DNA from: REEB85 sp018971455
GTDB taxonomy: Bacteria; Pseudomonadota; Alphaproteobacteria; Acetobacterales; Acetobacteraceae
Assembly (NCBI GenBank): GCA_028871195.1
Contig: JAGWNT010000006.1
Location: 6,415-70,414 of the forward strand
Direction of reading: 5' to 3'
DNA: 64,000 nucleotides
Shown here piece after piece: positions 26,527 through 35,911 of this stretch. The notes beneath the pieces are model-generated. The model was given only the letters and a program-made list of their open reading frames with translations. It made no database searches and was not told where the DNA came from. Positions within the stretch are counted from its first letter, which is position 1, and every line of letters starts with the position of its first letter. The position numbers and the translations under genes are program-made.

Positions 26527-27488
26527 TGCACAACCTGCTGCTGCTGCTGTCGATCGCCTTTCTCGGCCTCGCCGGGCTGGGCGGAAGCGCCTTCATGGTG
26601 GTCGCCGGCCAGGCGCGCCAGGAGCGCATCAAGCAGCGCTTCGCCTCCGCCACCGCGGTCAACGGCCGCCCGCGCCGCGCCGAGATGCCGCGCCTGCGCC
26701 GCGTCGATGTCGACCAGCAGGGCAATTCATGGCCCGATCGCCTGGCCGGCCTGTTCGGGTTCAACCCCAAGCAGCAGGCCAATTATCCGGTCAAATGGTA
26801 TTTCGTGCTGGCGGTGCTCCTGCTGATCGCGCGCCTGCTCTCGGGCGTGCTGGTGGCGCTGCTCGGGCCGATCCTGTGGGTGAGCCTGCCGCCGATCTGG
26901 GTGTTTTCCAGCCGCACCGTCTTCAACATGATGGTGATCCGCCGGCGCGCCAAGCTGCTGTCGCAGTTTCCCGACTGCCTGGCGATGATCACCCGCTCGG
27001 TGCGCGCCGGCGTGCCGCTCACCGAGGCGCTGCGCGTCGTCGCGCGCGAGAGTGCGGAGCCCTCGGCCGGCGAATTCAGCCGTGTCATCGGCGATCTCGC
27101 CATCGGCGTGCCGATCGCCGACTCGCTCCGCGCCATGGCCGACCGCAACGACATCGCCGAGTTCCGCTTCTTCGCCACGGCACTTGCGCTGCAGAACCAG
27201 ACCGGCGGGCGCCTCGGCGAGACGCTCGACAATCTCGGCCAGATCGTGCGCAAGCGCCTCGCCCTGAAGGCGCGCGGCCACGCGCTGGCCTCGGAGGCCA
27301 AGACCACGGCGATGATCCTCGGCGCGCTGCCGCTGCTCACCACCGGCGGACTCTACTTCATCAACCCGACCTATCTCGACATGCTGTTCTACGATCCCTC
27401 GGGGCAGATCATCCTGATGGTGGCGATCGGCATGCTCGGCACCGGCGGTTTCGTGATGAAGAACATCATCGACAAGAGCCTCCAATGA
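26526..27488 (+). CDS. tadB: Tad pilus inner-membrane platform protein TadB
   Basis: A 320-residue GspF-family platform protein. An N-terminal helix, two further helices (about 95-140), the cytoplasmic GspF domain (about 150-275, 'FPDCLAMITRSVRAGVPLTEAL') and a C-terminal helix pair are present. It overlaps cpaF and tadC by ATGA-type junctions. It pairs with TadC to anchor the CpaF motor. Confidence 0.95.
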   Translation: MHNLLLLLSIAFLGLAGLGGSAFMVVAGQARQERIKQRFASATAVNGRPRRAEMPRLRRVDVDQQGNSWPDRLAGLFGFNPKQQANYPVKWYFVLAVLLLIARLLSGVLVALLGPILWVSLPPIWVFSSRTVFNMMVIRRRAKLLSQFPDCLAMITRSVRAGVPLTEALRVVARESAEPSAGEFSRVIGDLAIGVPIADSLRAMADRNDIAEFRFFATALALQNQTGGRLGETLDNLGQIVRKRLALKARGHALASEAKTTAMILGALPLLTTGGLYFINPTYLDMLFYDPSGQIILMVAIGMLGTGGFVMKNIIDKSLQ

Positions 27489-28423
27489 CCGGGCACCTTC
27501 TCCTGCTGCGCATCGCCATCGTGCTGTGCGCCGTCCTTTTCGTCGGCGCGCTGGTGATGATGCGCGTCCTCGCCCGCGAGAAGCGCATCGATGCGCGCCT
27601 CGCCGCGGTGCGCGACGGCACCGGCGGCAACACGCCGGCCACGAAACGCCAGGCCGGCCACGAGGCGATGCAGATGGTGGCCGGCCTCGGCCAGGGCATC
27701 CTGCGCAGCGGCGTGGTCTCCGGGCAGACCGTCGAAGCGGTGCAGAAGAACCTCATCCGCGCCGGCATCCGCGACAAGAACGCGGTGGCGATCTTCATCT
27801 CCGCCAAGATCATCCTCGTCATCCTGCTGCCGGCCCTGCTGTTCCTGGCGATCCACAACATCGTCACCATCCCGATGCTGCGCAACGCCCTGCTCGGCGG
27901 CGGCGCCATCGGCGGCCTGCTCGGGCCGGACTACCTGCTGGCCGGCATCCGCAAGCGCTACACCCACCAGATCTCCGCCGGCCTGCCCGACGTGCTGGAC
28001 ATGATGGTGATGTGCGCCGAATCCGGCCTCAGCCTGGAACCGGCGCTGCTGCGCGTCGGCCAGGAGATCATGCCCGCCCATCCGGCGATCGGCCAGGAGC
28101 TGCTGATCACCTCGAACGAGTTCCAGATCAACCCGGACAGCCAGTTCGCCCTGAACAACCTCATCGAGCGCACCGGGCTCGTGGACATCAAGCGCGTCGT
28201 CGGCACGCTGGTGCAGACCCTGCAATACGGCACGCCGCTGGCCGACGCGCTGCGCGTCCTCTCGGCCGAGATGCGCCAGGAGATCTTAACCAGATTCGAA
28301 GCCAAGGCCGCCAAACTCCCGGTGTTCCTGACGCTGCCCATGATGGTGTTCATCCTGCCGACCATGTTCCTGATCATCGGCGGGCCGGCCATCCTCCAGG
28401 CGGTGCGTCTGTTCAAACACTGA
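27485..28423 (+). CDS. tadC: Tad pilus inner-membrane platform protein TadC
   Basis: A 312-residue GspF-family protein partnering TadB. N-terminal helix, central helices (about 105-150) and the GspF domain ('GLPDVLDMMVMCAESGLSLEPAL', from about 160) are followed by the C-terminal 'MMVFILPTMFLIIGGPAIL' helix. It overlaps tadB by ATGA and is followed 9 bases later by tadD. Confidence 0.95.
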   Translation: MTGHLLLLRIAIVLCAVLFVGALVMMRVLAREKRIDARLAAVRDGTGGNTPATKRQAGHEAMQMVAGLGQGILRSGVVSGQTVEAVQKNLIRAGIRDKNAVAIFISAKIILVILLPALLFLAIHNIVTIPMLRNALLGGGAIGGLLGPDYLLAGIRKRYTHQISAGLPDVLDMMVMCAESGLSLEPALLRVGQEIMPAHPAIGQELLITSNEFQINPDSQFALNNLIERTGLVDIKRVVGTLVQTLQYGTPLADALRVLSAEMRQEILTRFEAKAAKLPVFLTLPMMVFILPTMFLIIGGPAILQAVRLFKH

Positions 28424-28432
28424 GGTGCCGCC

Positions 28433-29200
28433 ATGCGCTATGCAGCCCTGCTTCTCCTCGCCGCCGTCGCCGGATGCGCCGCGCCGCAGAACGCTACCAC
28501 CGCCGCCGCCGGCAGTCCCGGCGAGCGCATCGTCGATGCCGCCCTCTCGGCCGGCACGCCGGACGTGGCGATCCGCGTCAGCTCCGGCCTGCTCGCACAG
28601 GATCCCAAGAATGTCGGCCTGCTGATGCGCCAGGCAAACGCCTACATCATGACCGGCAACCGCGCCGCGGCCGCCGATGACTACCGCCGCGTCCTTACCA
28701 TCCAGCCCGGGCTGGAAACCGCCGAACTCGGCCTCGGCAAGCTGCTGATCGCGACCGACCCGCACGGCGCACAGGTCGTCTACCAGGGCATCCTGGCGCG
28801 CCAGCCGCGCAATGCCGAGGCGCTGAGCAATCTCGGCGTCGCGCTCGACCTGCAAGGCCAGCACGACGCCGCCCAGAAATCCTATCGCGAGGCCCTCGTC
28901 ATCACCCCCAACGCGGTGCCGGTGCGGCAGAATCTCGGCCTCTCGCTGGCCGTCTCCGGCAATCCGGAGGAGGCGGTGCAGATCCTCGGCCAGCTCGCCC
29001 GCGAAGGCGACAATGACCGCCGGGTGCGCGACAATCTGGCCATGGCCCTCGCACTCACCGGGCGCACCGACGAGGCCGACAAGATGCTGCGCGAGGAGCT
29101 GAGCCCGGCCGACGCCGAAAAGGCGCTCGCCGCCTACAGCCAGCTCGCCGCCAACACCGCGCCGGCCGCCGGCCCGGCCATCGGCCCGGTCACCCAGTAG
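28433..29200 (+). CDS. tadD: Tad pilus TPR lipoprotein TadD
   Basis: A 255-residue lipoprotein; lipobox 'LAAVAGC' with Cys near 15. At least five tetratricopeptide repeats cover about 50-240 ('NAEALSNLGVALDLQGQHDAAQKSYREAL'). It acts as an outer-membrane pilotin-like assembly factor. It closes the pilus gene run, and no TadE, TadF or TadG genes follow. Its last 11 bases overlap the convergent acyl-CoA synthetase gene. Confidence 0.92.
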   Translation: MRYAALLLLAAVAGCAAPQNATTAAAGSPGERIVDAALSAGTPDVAIRVSSGLLAQDPKNVGLLMRQANAYIMTGNRAAAADDYRRVLTIQPGLETAELGLGKLLIATDPHGAQVVYQGILARQPRNAEALSNLGVALDLQGQHDAAQKSYREALVITPNAVPVRQNLGLSLAVSGNPEEAVQILGQLAREGDNDRRVRDNLAMALALTGRTDEADKMLREELSPADAEKALAAYSQLAANTAPAAGPAIGPVTQ

Positions 29201-30740
29201 GCGCGCGCGCCCGCGGCGACGTGGCCATCCGGTCCCACGTCGCCGCCGTGACACCGCGCGCCGACAGCGCCACCTTGCGCACCTTGCCGTTCTCCGTCAT
29301 CGGCAGCTCGGCCGCGAAATCGATGTAGCGCGGCACGGCGAAGTCGGGCAGACGGGTCGCGCAATGCGCGGCCAGCGCCGGCGCGTCGGCGGTGGCGCCC
29401 GCCGCCGGCACCACGCAGGCCATCACCTCGTCCTCGCCCATCTCCGCCGGCACCGCGAACACCGCCGCCTGCGCCACGCCCGGATGCGTCAGCAGCGCCT
29501 GCTCCACCTCGATGGCCGAGATATTCTCGCCCCGCCGGCGGATCGCCTCCTTGATGCGCCCGACGAAGCGGAAATACCCGCCGGCCTCGCGCACCACCAT
29601 GTCGCCGGTGTGGAACCACAGATTGCGCCACGCCGCCACCGTCTGCTCGGCCATGCCCCAATAGCCGCGCGCGAAGGCGAAGGGCGCATCGGCGCGCAGC
29701 AGCAGCTCGCCCGCCACGCCATCGGCCACCTCCGCGTCCAGCCCATCGACCACGCGCGCCTCGAAGCCGTCCACCACCGGCCCCATCATTCCGGCGCGCT
29801 GCCGCTCGGCCGTCGTGCCGATGACGAAATTGGTTTCCGTCGAGCCATAGCCATCGACCAGCGCAATGCCGGTGCGCGCGCGGAACGGCGCGTGGAAACG
29901 CTCCGGCACGCCCGGCGCCAGGGCCACGCGGATGGCATGCGCGCGCTCCTCCGGCCCCGGCGCGCGCGTCAGCAGGATCGGCACCATGGCACCCAGCAGA
30001 TAGGCGACGCTCGCCCCGCTGCCCGCCATCGCCGGCCAGAAGCCGGAGGCCGAGAACCGCCGCTCCAGCGCCATCGTCGCGCCGGCCAGCAGCGCCTGCC
30101 AGAAGGTGTTGAGCGCGTTGGTGTGAAACAGCGGCAGGGTCGTCGCCAGCACGTCGCCCTCCCGCACGCCCAGCAGCCGCCCGGTATGGATGCCCCACCA
30201 GAACAGCTGGCCATGCGGGCAGCACACCCCCTTGGGCAGGCCGGTGGTGCCCGAGGTGTAGAGGATCGCCAGATCGTCGCCCGGCCCGACCGCGGCCTCC
30301 GCCACCTCCTCCCCGTCGCCGCCAAACCCCTCCACCGGCCGCACCACCACCCCCTCCGGCACGCCGCCCGCGGGCTCCGTCTCGGCGAGCAGCAGCCGCG
30401 CCCCGCTATCCGTCAGCACATGCCCCAGCTGCGGCCCCTTGGCGGCGAGATTGACCGGTACCAGTACCGCCCCGAGCCACGCGCAGCCGAGCAGGATTTC
30501 GAGGAACTCGACCCGGTTGGAGCAGAGCAGCGCCACGCGGTCGCCGGCCCCCACCCCCAGCCCCCGCAGCCGGCCGGCGGCGCGCGCGGCGATACCAGGC
30601 GCCTGGTCGAACCGCCAGGTCACGGCGCCGGCGCGCAGCAGCACGCGCGGGCCATGGCGCGCCGCCTGGCGCCGCAGCAGCGCCGGCAGCCCGCGCGCGG
30701 CCAGCGGAAAATCGGCGGGGTCGGGCAGGGCAGGGGTCAT
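29190..30740 (-). CDS. Acyl-CoA synthetase (AMP-forming), CaiC-like
   Basis: A 516-residue ANL-superfamily enzyme that activates a carboxylic acid with ATP and CoA. Motifs: 'ILYTSGTTGLPKGV' (P-loop), 'GYGSTET' (A5), 'WFHTGDM' and 'GRIKEAIRRRGENIS' (hinge), and the C-terminal 'ENGKVRK' with the catalytic Lys. It most resembles crotonobetaine/carnitine- or medium-chain acyl-CoA ligases; the substrate is not determinable. The ATG at 30740 precedes a short divergent gap to the Pat-like gene. Confidence 0.9.
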   Translation of the reverse strand: MTPALPDPADFPLAARGLPALLRRQAARHGPRVLLRAGAVTWRFDQAPGIAARAAGRLRGLGVGAGDRVALLCSNRVEFLEILLGCAWLGAVLVPVNLAAKGPQLGHVLTDSGARLLLAETEPAGGVPEGVVVRPVEGFGGDGEEVAEAAVGPGDDLAILYTSGTTGLPKGVCCPHGQLFWWGIHTGRLLGVREGDVLATTLPLFHTNALNTFWQALLAGATMALERRFSASGFWPAMAGSGASVAYLLGAMVPILLTRAPGPEERAHAIRVALAPGVPERFHAPFRARTGIALVDGYGSTETNFVIGTTAERQRAGMMGPVVDGFEARVVDGLDAEVADGVAGELLLRADAPFAFARGYWGMAEQTVAAWRNLWFHTGDMVVREAGGYFRFVGRIKEAIRRRGENISAIEVEQALLTHPGVAQAAVFAVPAEMGEDEVMACVVPAAGATADAPALAAHCATRLPDFAVPRYIDFAAELPMTENGKVRKVALSARGVTAATWDRMATSPRARAPTG

Positions 30741-30854
30741 GGCCCGATTTGCCGGCTCCCCCGCCCGCCAAGTCAACCCCCTCGCCGGGCGGGCCGGCAC
30801 GGCGCGCGGGGCAGCCGCCCGCGGACGTGCTAAACGAGGCCTCCGATCTGGTAT

Positions 30855-33572
30855 ATGCTGCACCGCACCATGCCATTCCTCCGCTCCACACCCGGTCGCT
30901 TCCGCCCGGAAGCCCTGTTCCACCCCCGCGCCGTCGCCATCCTCGGCGCCGACACCGCCGAGGGCGCGCCGTTCCTCGCCAATCTGCGCGCCGGCGGTTT
31001 CACAGGCCCCCTCCACGCCCTGCCGGCCGGCCCGGCCGCCATCGCCGGGATCGCCGAAGCGCCCGATCTCGCGCTCGTCTGCGCCCCGCCGGGCGACCTG
31101 CCGGCGATCCTCGCCGCCCTCGGTCGCCGCGGCACGCGCTGCGCCATCGTCACCGGAGATGCGCCGGCCGATCTGCGCGCCCTCACCCTGGCCAGCGACG
31201 TGCGCGCCCTCGGCCCGCGCTCCTTCGGGCTGGCGGTCCCCGCCATCGGCCTCAACGCCACCGCCGCACACCTGCCGCCGCGCGCCGGCCGCCTTGCCCT
31301 GGTCGGCCAGTCGAGCGGCCTTGCCCGCGCCGTGCTCGACTGGGCGGAGCCGAACGGCGTCGGCTTCAGCCACGTCGTCGGCATCGGCGCCAATGGCGAT
31401 ATCGGCTTCTCCATCGTGCTCGACTGGCTGTCGCGTGACGCCTCCACCGGAGCGATCCTGCTCGACATCCGCCGCATCCGCGACCCGCGGGCCTTCCTCT
31501 CCGCCGCCCGCGCCGCCGCCCGGCTGCGCCCGGTGGTCGCGCTCCACGCCGGTGCGGCCAGCCGGGACCGCGCCGGGGCGGACGCCTTTGCCGCCGCCCT
31601 GCGCCGCAGCGGCGTGCTGCCGGTCGCCACCCTCGAAGACCTGCTCGCCGCCGCCGAGACGCTGACGCGCGCCCGCCCGGCCGCCGGCGAGGCGCCGGTC
31701 ATCGTCGCCACCACCGCCGGCCCCGCCCTGCTGGCCGCCGACGCGCTGCGTGCGAGCGGCCTCGCCCCCGCCCATCTGGCGCCGGAGACTTGCCGCACGC
31801 TGAGCCTGCTGTCCGTCACCACCACGCCGCAGGCCGATTTCCTGCTCGCCCCCGCCGAACCGCCCACCCGCCTGGCCGAAATCGCCGCCATGCTCGCCGG
31901 CGCCCGCGAGACCGGCGGCGTGCTGGTGCTGCACACCCCCGCCGCGCCGCCCGACGCGCAGCTGCGCGACGACACGGCACTGGCCGCCATCACCGCCTCG
32001 GCCGCCGCCAGCCGGGTGCCGCTGCTCGCCGCGATCCTGGGCGAGACCACCGCCGCCGGCCATCGCCGCCTGCTCGCCGAGGCCGGCATCCCCGCCTTCC
32101 ACAGCCCGGAGGCCGCGGTCCGCGCCTTCCTGCATCTCGTCCAGCACCGCCGCAACCGCGCCGCGGCCCGCGAATTGCCGGCCAGCACCGTGCTCCGCCT
32201 CGCGCCGGACCGCGCCGAGGTGCGCCGCCGCTTCGCCGCCGCCCGCGCCGAGGGCCGGCTCGACCTCGCGCAGGACGAGGCCCTGGCCGTGCTCGCCGCT
32301 TACGGCATGCCCACCATCCCCGGCCGCGTGGCGATGACCGTGGAGGACGCGGTGCACGCCGCCGCCCTGCTCGGCTACCCGGTGGTGGTCAAGCGCCGCC
32401 GCCTCGGCCCGGCGACCGACCGGCCCGGCGCCGACAAGCCGGCCGAGCCCGCCCTGGCGCTCGACCTGCGCGACCCGACCCGCCTGCGCGCGGCCGCCCA
32501 GCTGCTCGATTCCGGCGACGGCATCGGCCTGCTGGTGCAGCGCCAGGCCGGCCGCGCCCGCGAATTGCGCATCCGCGTGCACGAGGACGCCCTCCTCGGC
32601 CCCACCATCGCCTTCGGCCAGGGCGGCACCGCCTCCGACCTGCTCGACGACCTCGCCATCGACCTGCCGCCGCTGAACCTCACCCTGGCCGCGGCCCTGA
32701 TCGCGCGCACCCGCGTCGCGGCCACCCTCGGCGCACTGCACGACCAGCCGGCCGCCGACCTCGCCGCCATCGCCGACGCGCTGGTCCGCGTCAGCCAGCT
32801 CGTCGTCGATTTCCCGGAGATCGCCGAGCTCGACATCAACCCCCTCTTCGCCGACGGCCAGGGCGTGCTCGCCGCAGACGCCGCCATCCGCCTGCGCCCG
32901 CGCGGCGCCGCCCCGGCCCATCTCGCCATCCCGCCCTATCCGGGCGAACTCGCCACCACGCTCGAGACCGGCGGCGAAACCCTGGTGCTGCGCCCGATCC
33001 GCCCGGAAGACGCCAACGCCCATATCGCGCTCTTCAACCGCCTCTCGCCCGAGGATGTCCGCTACCGCTTCTTCTCGGCCCTGCGCGAGCTGTCGCGCGA
33101 GCAGGTCGCCCGCCTCACCCAGGTGGACTACGCCCGCGAAATCGCCTTCATCGCCGTCCGCCCCGCGCGGACCCCCGGCGCCGAGGACGAGACGGTCGGC
33201 GTCGCCCGCCTGGTCTGCGAGACCACGCTCTCGGAGAACGGCCCCGGCGAAGGGGAGTTCGCCGTGCTGGTGCAGCCCGACATGAAGGGCAGGGGGGTGG
33301 CGCGCCGGCTGATGGAGATGCTCATCGCCTGGGGCCGCGCCCAGGGCCTCACCGCCATCACCGGCCAGGTTCTCGCCGATAACCGCCCGATGCAGGTCTT
33401 CATCCGCGCACTCGGCTTCACCCTGCGCCGCGCCCCCGGCGAGCCCGACCTGCTGGAAGCCCGCCTGCCCCTGGACGAGGCGGCGCCGGACGGGCACACC
33501 GGCGGGGAAATCGACGGCCCGTCCCAGGACCCGCCCGCCGCCGCCCGCCCCACCCAGCCGAAAGCCCCGTGA
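30855..33572 (+). CDS. Pat-type protein: inactive-looking NDP-forming acyl-CoA ligase fused to GNAT acetyltransferase
   Basis: A 905-residue protein with CoA-binding and ligase CoA domains (about 15-450), an ATP-grasp domain (about 460-690) and a GNAT domain (about 705-875, 'LRPIRPEDANAHIALFNRLSPEDVRYRFF'). This order matches the Pat/YfiQ lysine acetyltransferases that inactivate acetyl-CoA synthetase. The loop that carries the phospho-histidine in active ligases (SHTG type) is missing: the region reads 'VVALHAGAASRDRAGADAF'. So the ligase part is probably regulatory. The start could also be ATG 30870. The gene abuts rpe. Confidence 0.87.
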   Translation: MLHRTMPFLRSTPGRFRPEALFHPRAVAILGADTAEGAPFLANLRAGGFTGPLHALPAGPAAIAGIAEAPDLALVCAPPGDLPAILAALGRRGTRCAIVTGDAPADLRALTLASDVRALGPRSFGLAVPAIGLNATAAHLPPRAGRLALVGQSSGLARAVLDWAEPNGVGFSHVVGIGANGDIGFSIVLDWLSRDASTGAILLDIRRIRDPRAFLSAARAAARLRPVVALHAGAASRDRAGADAFAAALRRSGVLPVATLEDLLAAAETLTRARPAAGEAPVIVATTAGPALLAADALRASGLAPAHLAPETCRTLSLLSVTTTPQADFLLAPAEPPTRLAEIAAMLAGARETGGVLVLHTPAAPPDAQLRDDTALAAITASAAASRVPLLAAILGETTAAGHRRLLAEAGIPAFHSPEAAVRAFLHLVQHRRNRAAARELPASTVLRLAPDRAEVRRRFAAARAEGRLDLAQDEALAVLAAYGMPTIPGRVAMTVEDAVHAAALLGYPVVVKRRRLGPATDRPGADKPAEPALALDLRDPTRLRAAAQLLDSGDGIGLLVQRQAGRARELRIRVHEDALLGPTIAFGQGGTASDLLDDLAIDLPPLNLTLAAALIARTRVAATLGALHDQPAADLAAIADALVRVSQLVVDFPEIAELDINPLFADGQGVLAADAAIRLRPRGAAPAHLAIPPYPGELATTLETGGETLVLRPIRPEDANAHIALFNRLSPEDVRYRFFSALRELSREQVARLTQVDYAREIAFIAVRPARTPGAEDETVGVARLVCETTLSENGPGEGEFAVLVQPDMKGRGVARRLMEMLIAWGRAQGLTAITGQVLADNRPMQVFIRALGFTLRRAPGEPDLLEARLPLDEAAPDGHTGGEIDGPSQDPPAAARPTQPKAP

Positions 33573-34231
33573 TGCCCCAGCCGCTCGTCATCGCCCCCTC
33601 CATCCTGTCGGCCGACTTCGCCCGTCTCGGCGAGGAGATCCGCGCCATCGACGAGGCCGGTGCCGACTGGATCCATGTCGATGTGATGGACGGCCATTTC
33701 GTCCCCAACCTCACCATCGGCCCGGCCGTCGTCGCGGCCCTGCGCCCGCACAGCGCCAAACCCTTCGACGTGCATCTGATGATCGAGCCGGCCGACCCCT
33801 TCCTCGAGGCCTTCGCCGCCGCCGGGGCCGACCTCATCACCATCCACGCCGAGGCCGGCCCGCATATCGACCGCTCGCTGCGCGCCATCCGCGCCCTCGG
33901 CCGGCAGGCCGGCATCGCGCTCTGCCCCGGCACGGCGGAGGAATGCCTGCCCTACCTGCTCGACACGCTGGACCTGATCCTGGTGATGACGGTCAACCCC
34001 GGCTTCGGCGGCCAGGCCTTCCTGCCCGCGCAGCTCGAAAAACTCGCCCGCATCCGCGCCATGATCGGCGCCCGCCCGATCCGCCTCGAGGTCGATGGCG
34101 GCATCACCCCGGCCAACGCCGCCGCCGTGCGCACCGCCGGCGCCGACACGCTGGTCGCCGGCTCGGCCGCCTTCACGGGCGGCCCGGCCGCCTACGCCCC
34201 CAACATCGCCGCCCTGCGCGCGGCCGCGTAG
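33572..34231 (+). CDS. rpe: Ribulose-phosphate 3-epimerase
   Basis: A 219-residue TIM-barrel enzyme interconverting ribulose-5-phosphate and xylulose-5-phosphate. N-terminal 'IAPSILSADFARLGEE', metal/catalytic 'WIHVDVMDGHFVPN', 'VHLMI' and phosphate-binding 'EVDGGI' are present. ATG 33572 overlaps the stop of the Pat-like gene (TGATG). It marks the last typical high-GC gene before the restriction-modification insertion. Confidence 0.96.
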   Translation: MPQPLVIAPSILSADFARLGEEIRAIDEAGADWIHVDVMDGHFVPNLTIGPAVVAALRPHSAKPFDVHLMIEPADPFLEAFAAAGADLITIHAEAGPHIDRSLRAIRALGRQAGIALCPGTAEECLPYLLDTLDLILVMTVNPGFGGQAFLPAQLEKLARIRAMIGARPIRLEVDGGITPANAAAVRTAGADTLVAGSAAFTGGPAAYAPNIAALRAAA

Positions 34232-34322
34232 CTCCTCGGCGTTGGGGAAATGAGCAAATCTGGGGCCTTGGCAGATCGGGTCGGGCTTCCGGAATCGGCC
34301 AACAGGCGCCATTGTAGCGATC

Positions 34323-35021
34323 ATGACGACAGTGCACCTTGTGCCGGCAGATATTTGCGAGCTCTACCACGTAAAGGAGTGGCGCAATGCGGCGGGCGTT
34401 CTGACGACAGCCAGCCCTGCCGAATGGCAGGATATCCTGGATGTCCTTCGTCGGTTCCAGCTATTAAAGTCCGAGGTTTTGGTCGGTGGTGGCAATCGAT
34501 CTCTCATAAGTCGACGAATTGACGGCGCCTTTTATGCAAAGGGGTGGCAGGAGAAGGGCTTCGCGACCTCGATTAGCGTGGATGACATGAGATACGATAG
34601 TCCCACTCACGCGGTCGACTGCTTCAAGGCGGGCGTTGCCGTTGAGATGGAGTGGAATAACAAGGACCCATTCTTCGACAGGGACCTGAATAATTTTCGG
34701 CTGCTCTTCGAGCTAAGAGCCATACACGTCGGAATCATCATCACGCGTTCGTGGGAGTTGCAAGAAATATTCAAGCAACTCGGCAAGGGGGCGTCGTATG
34801 GAAAGGCGACAACTCACCATGAAAAGCTGTGGTCGAAAATTGATGGCGGGGGTGGTGGCGGCTGCCCTGTTCTGACGTTTGCGATCAGGCCAGGTCTGAT
34901 TATCGACGATGGACCAGAGGCATTGGCAAAGCTCAAAACGCAAATGAACGCGGAGAAGGGCGCAAAAAAATCCGACAGAAACGACGGCGACGTCCCGCCA
35001 GACGCCGAAGGCGAAGTGTAG
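34323..35021 (+). CDS. BglII-type restriction endonuclease
   Basis: A 232-residue protein matching the BglII/BstYI endonuclease family. The active-site region is 'EMEWNNKDPFFDRDLNNFR', with Asp99, Glu108 and Glu110 placed like the D-x(n)-ExQ/E metal site of this family. Family members cleave AGATCT or RGATCY; the specificity here is a prediction. The gene has clearly lower GC and different codon use (TTA, ATA, AAA frequent) than its neighbours and lies tail-to-tail with a DNA methyltransferase, two bases apart. Together they look like an acquired restriction-modification pair. Confidence 0.85.
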   Translation: MTTVHLVPADICELYHVKEWRNAAGVLTTASPAEWQDILDVLRRFQLLKSEVLVGGGNRSLISRRIDGAFYAKGWQEKGFATSISVDDMRYDSPTHAVDCFKAGVAVEMEWNNKDPFFDRDLNNFRLLFELRAIHVGIIITRSWELQEIFKQLGKGASYGKATTHHEKLWSKIDGGGGGGCPVLTFAIRPGLIIDDGPEALAKLKTQMNAEKGAKKSDRNDGDVPPDAEGEV

Positions 35022-35023
35022 AC

Positions 35024-35695
35024 CTAATCGCCAGGAAACAGGTCAGGTTCGCACCCATGTTCAGTGGCACTGTTGTGCGGATAGGTTTTCCAGGTCGGCG
35101 CGTAGTCTTCTGCCGCTTGATTGCCCCACACAGACCAGCCAGACCGAACGCCTCTTGCGAATAGCTCCACACGTGGGCCAGGGCTGCACCGTTCGATGAT
35201 GTCGTACATCTCATCCGGCTTGCGGGAGTGTTCCCGCTTGCGAGTTCCCAGATAATTTACCTGGGTCCGGCCCGGCTGCAGAGTCCTTGCGTTTTTTCCC
35301 CGCACGCCGAAGAGCAATATCTCCGTCACGTTCCGGAAATAGAAGCCTACGCCACGCCCATCACTACCCCCGTCCTTCCGAAGTTTGTGCCAGACGATAT
35401 TGGATTTGTAGTTGAAGCCCCACGCTCTCAAGACATGGAGGCCTTCGGGCAGCAACGCGTTGGGAACCCAGAGATACAGGTGGGCGGTATCCGCACTGAC
35501 CTGGGCAATGGGCAAAGCGGCAATCGCGGCCAGATCCATCGTTCCGTAACGACTTAGTCGCTTGTGCTCCGGGGCCATCTTCCCCGTGCGGTTTACAAAC
35601 TGCCAAGGCGGGTCCGCTAAAATGCAGCTGAAGCGTCGCCCCGCAACGGTCGTCAGCAGATCTGCGGCGGGGTCAGAAGCGACATTTTTTGACAT
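35024..35695 (-). CDS. MT-A70 family DNA N6-adenine methyltransferase
   Basis: A 223-residue methyltransferase with the 'ILADPPW' catalytic motif and the MT-A70 pattern ('GFNYKSNIVWHKL', 'VTEILLFGVRG', 'HSRKPDEMYDIIERC'). It would methylate adenine, presumably protecting the site cut by the adjacent BglII-like enzyme. ATG 35695 has GAGGGGGG just upstream, which favours it over the in-frame start at 35854 that would add 53 residues. An AGATCT site lies inside the gene at 35658. Lower GC than the flanking genes. Confidence 0.85.
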   Translation of the reverse strand: MSKNVASDPAADLLTTVAGRRFSCILADPPWQFVNRTGKMAPEHKRLSRYGTMDLAAIAALPIAQVSADTAHLYLWVPNALLPEGLHVLRAWGFNYKSNIVWHKLRKDGGSDGRGVGFYFRNVTEILLFGVRGKNARTLQPGRTQVNYLGTRKREHSRKPDEMYDIIERCSPGPRVELFARGVRSGWSVWGNQAAEDYAPTWKTYPHNSATEHGCEPDLFPGD

Positions 35696-35911
35696 CAGCC
35701 CCCCCTCACAACGCGATTCGTGAAACTCTGGTGCCTTCATTGCATACGCAAGATACCGAGCCTTGTCACTGGCACTGAGTGCCGTGCCCGATCTGGCAGG
35801 CAGGCGGAGGAAAAACCGGCGCCGGCATACGGCGCGGAACGGATGGTCACTCAACCTTCGCAGCCCGCCATGATAAAAACCAGGCGGTTCGGTTATTAAA
35901 TATAACGCAAC

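Noticed and set aside
29190..33497. A 1435-codon open frame on the minus strand spanning the acyl-CoA synthetase and the Pat-like gene
   Set aside because: Only 29190-30740 has a recognisable protein; the rest is the antisense shadow of the Pat-like gene in high-GC DNA.
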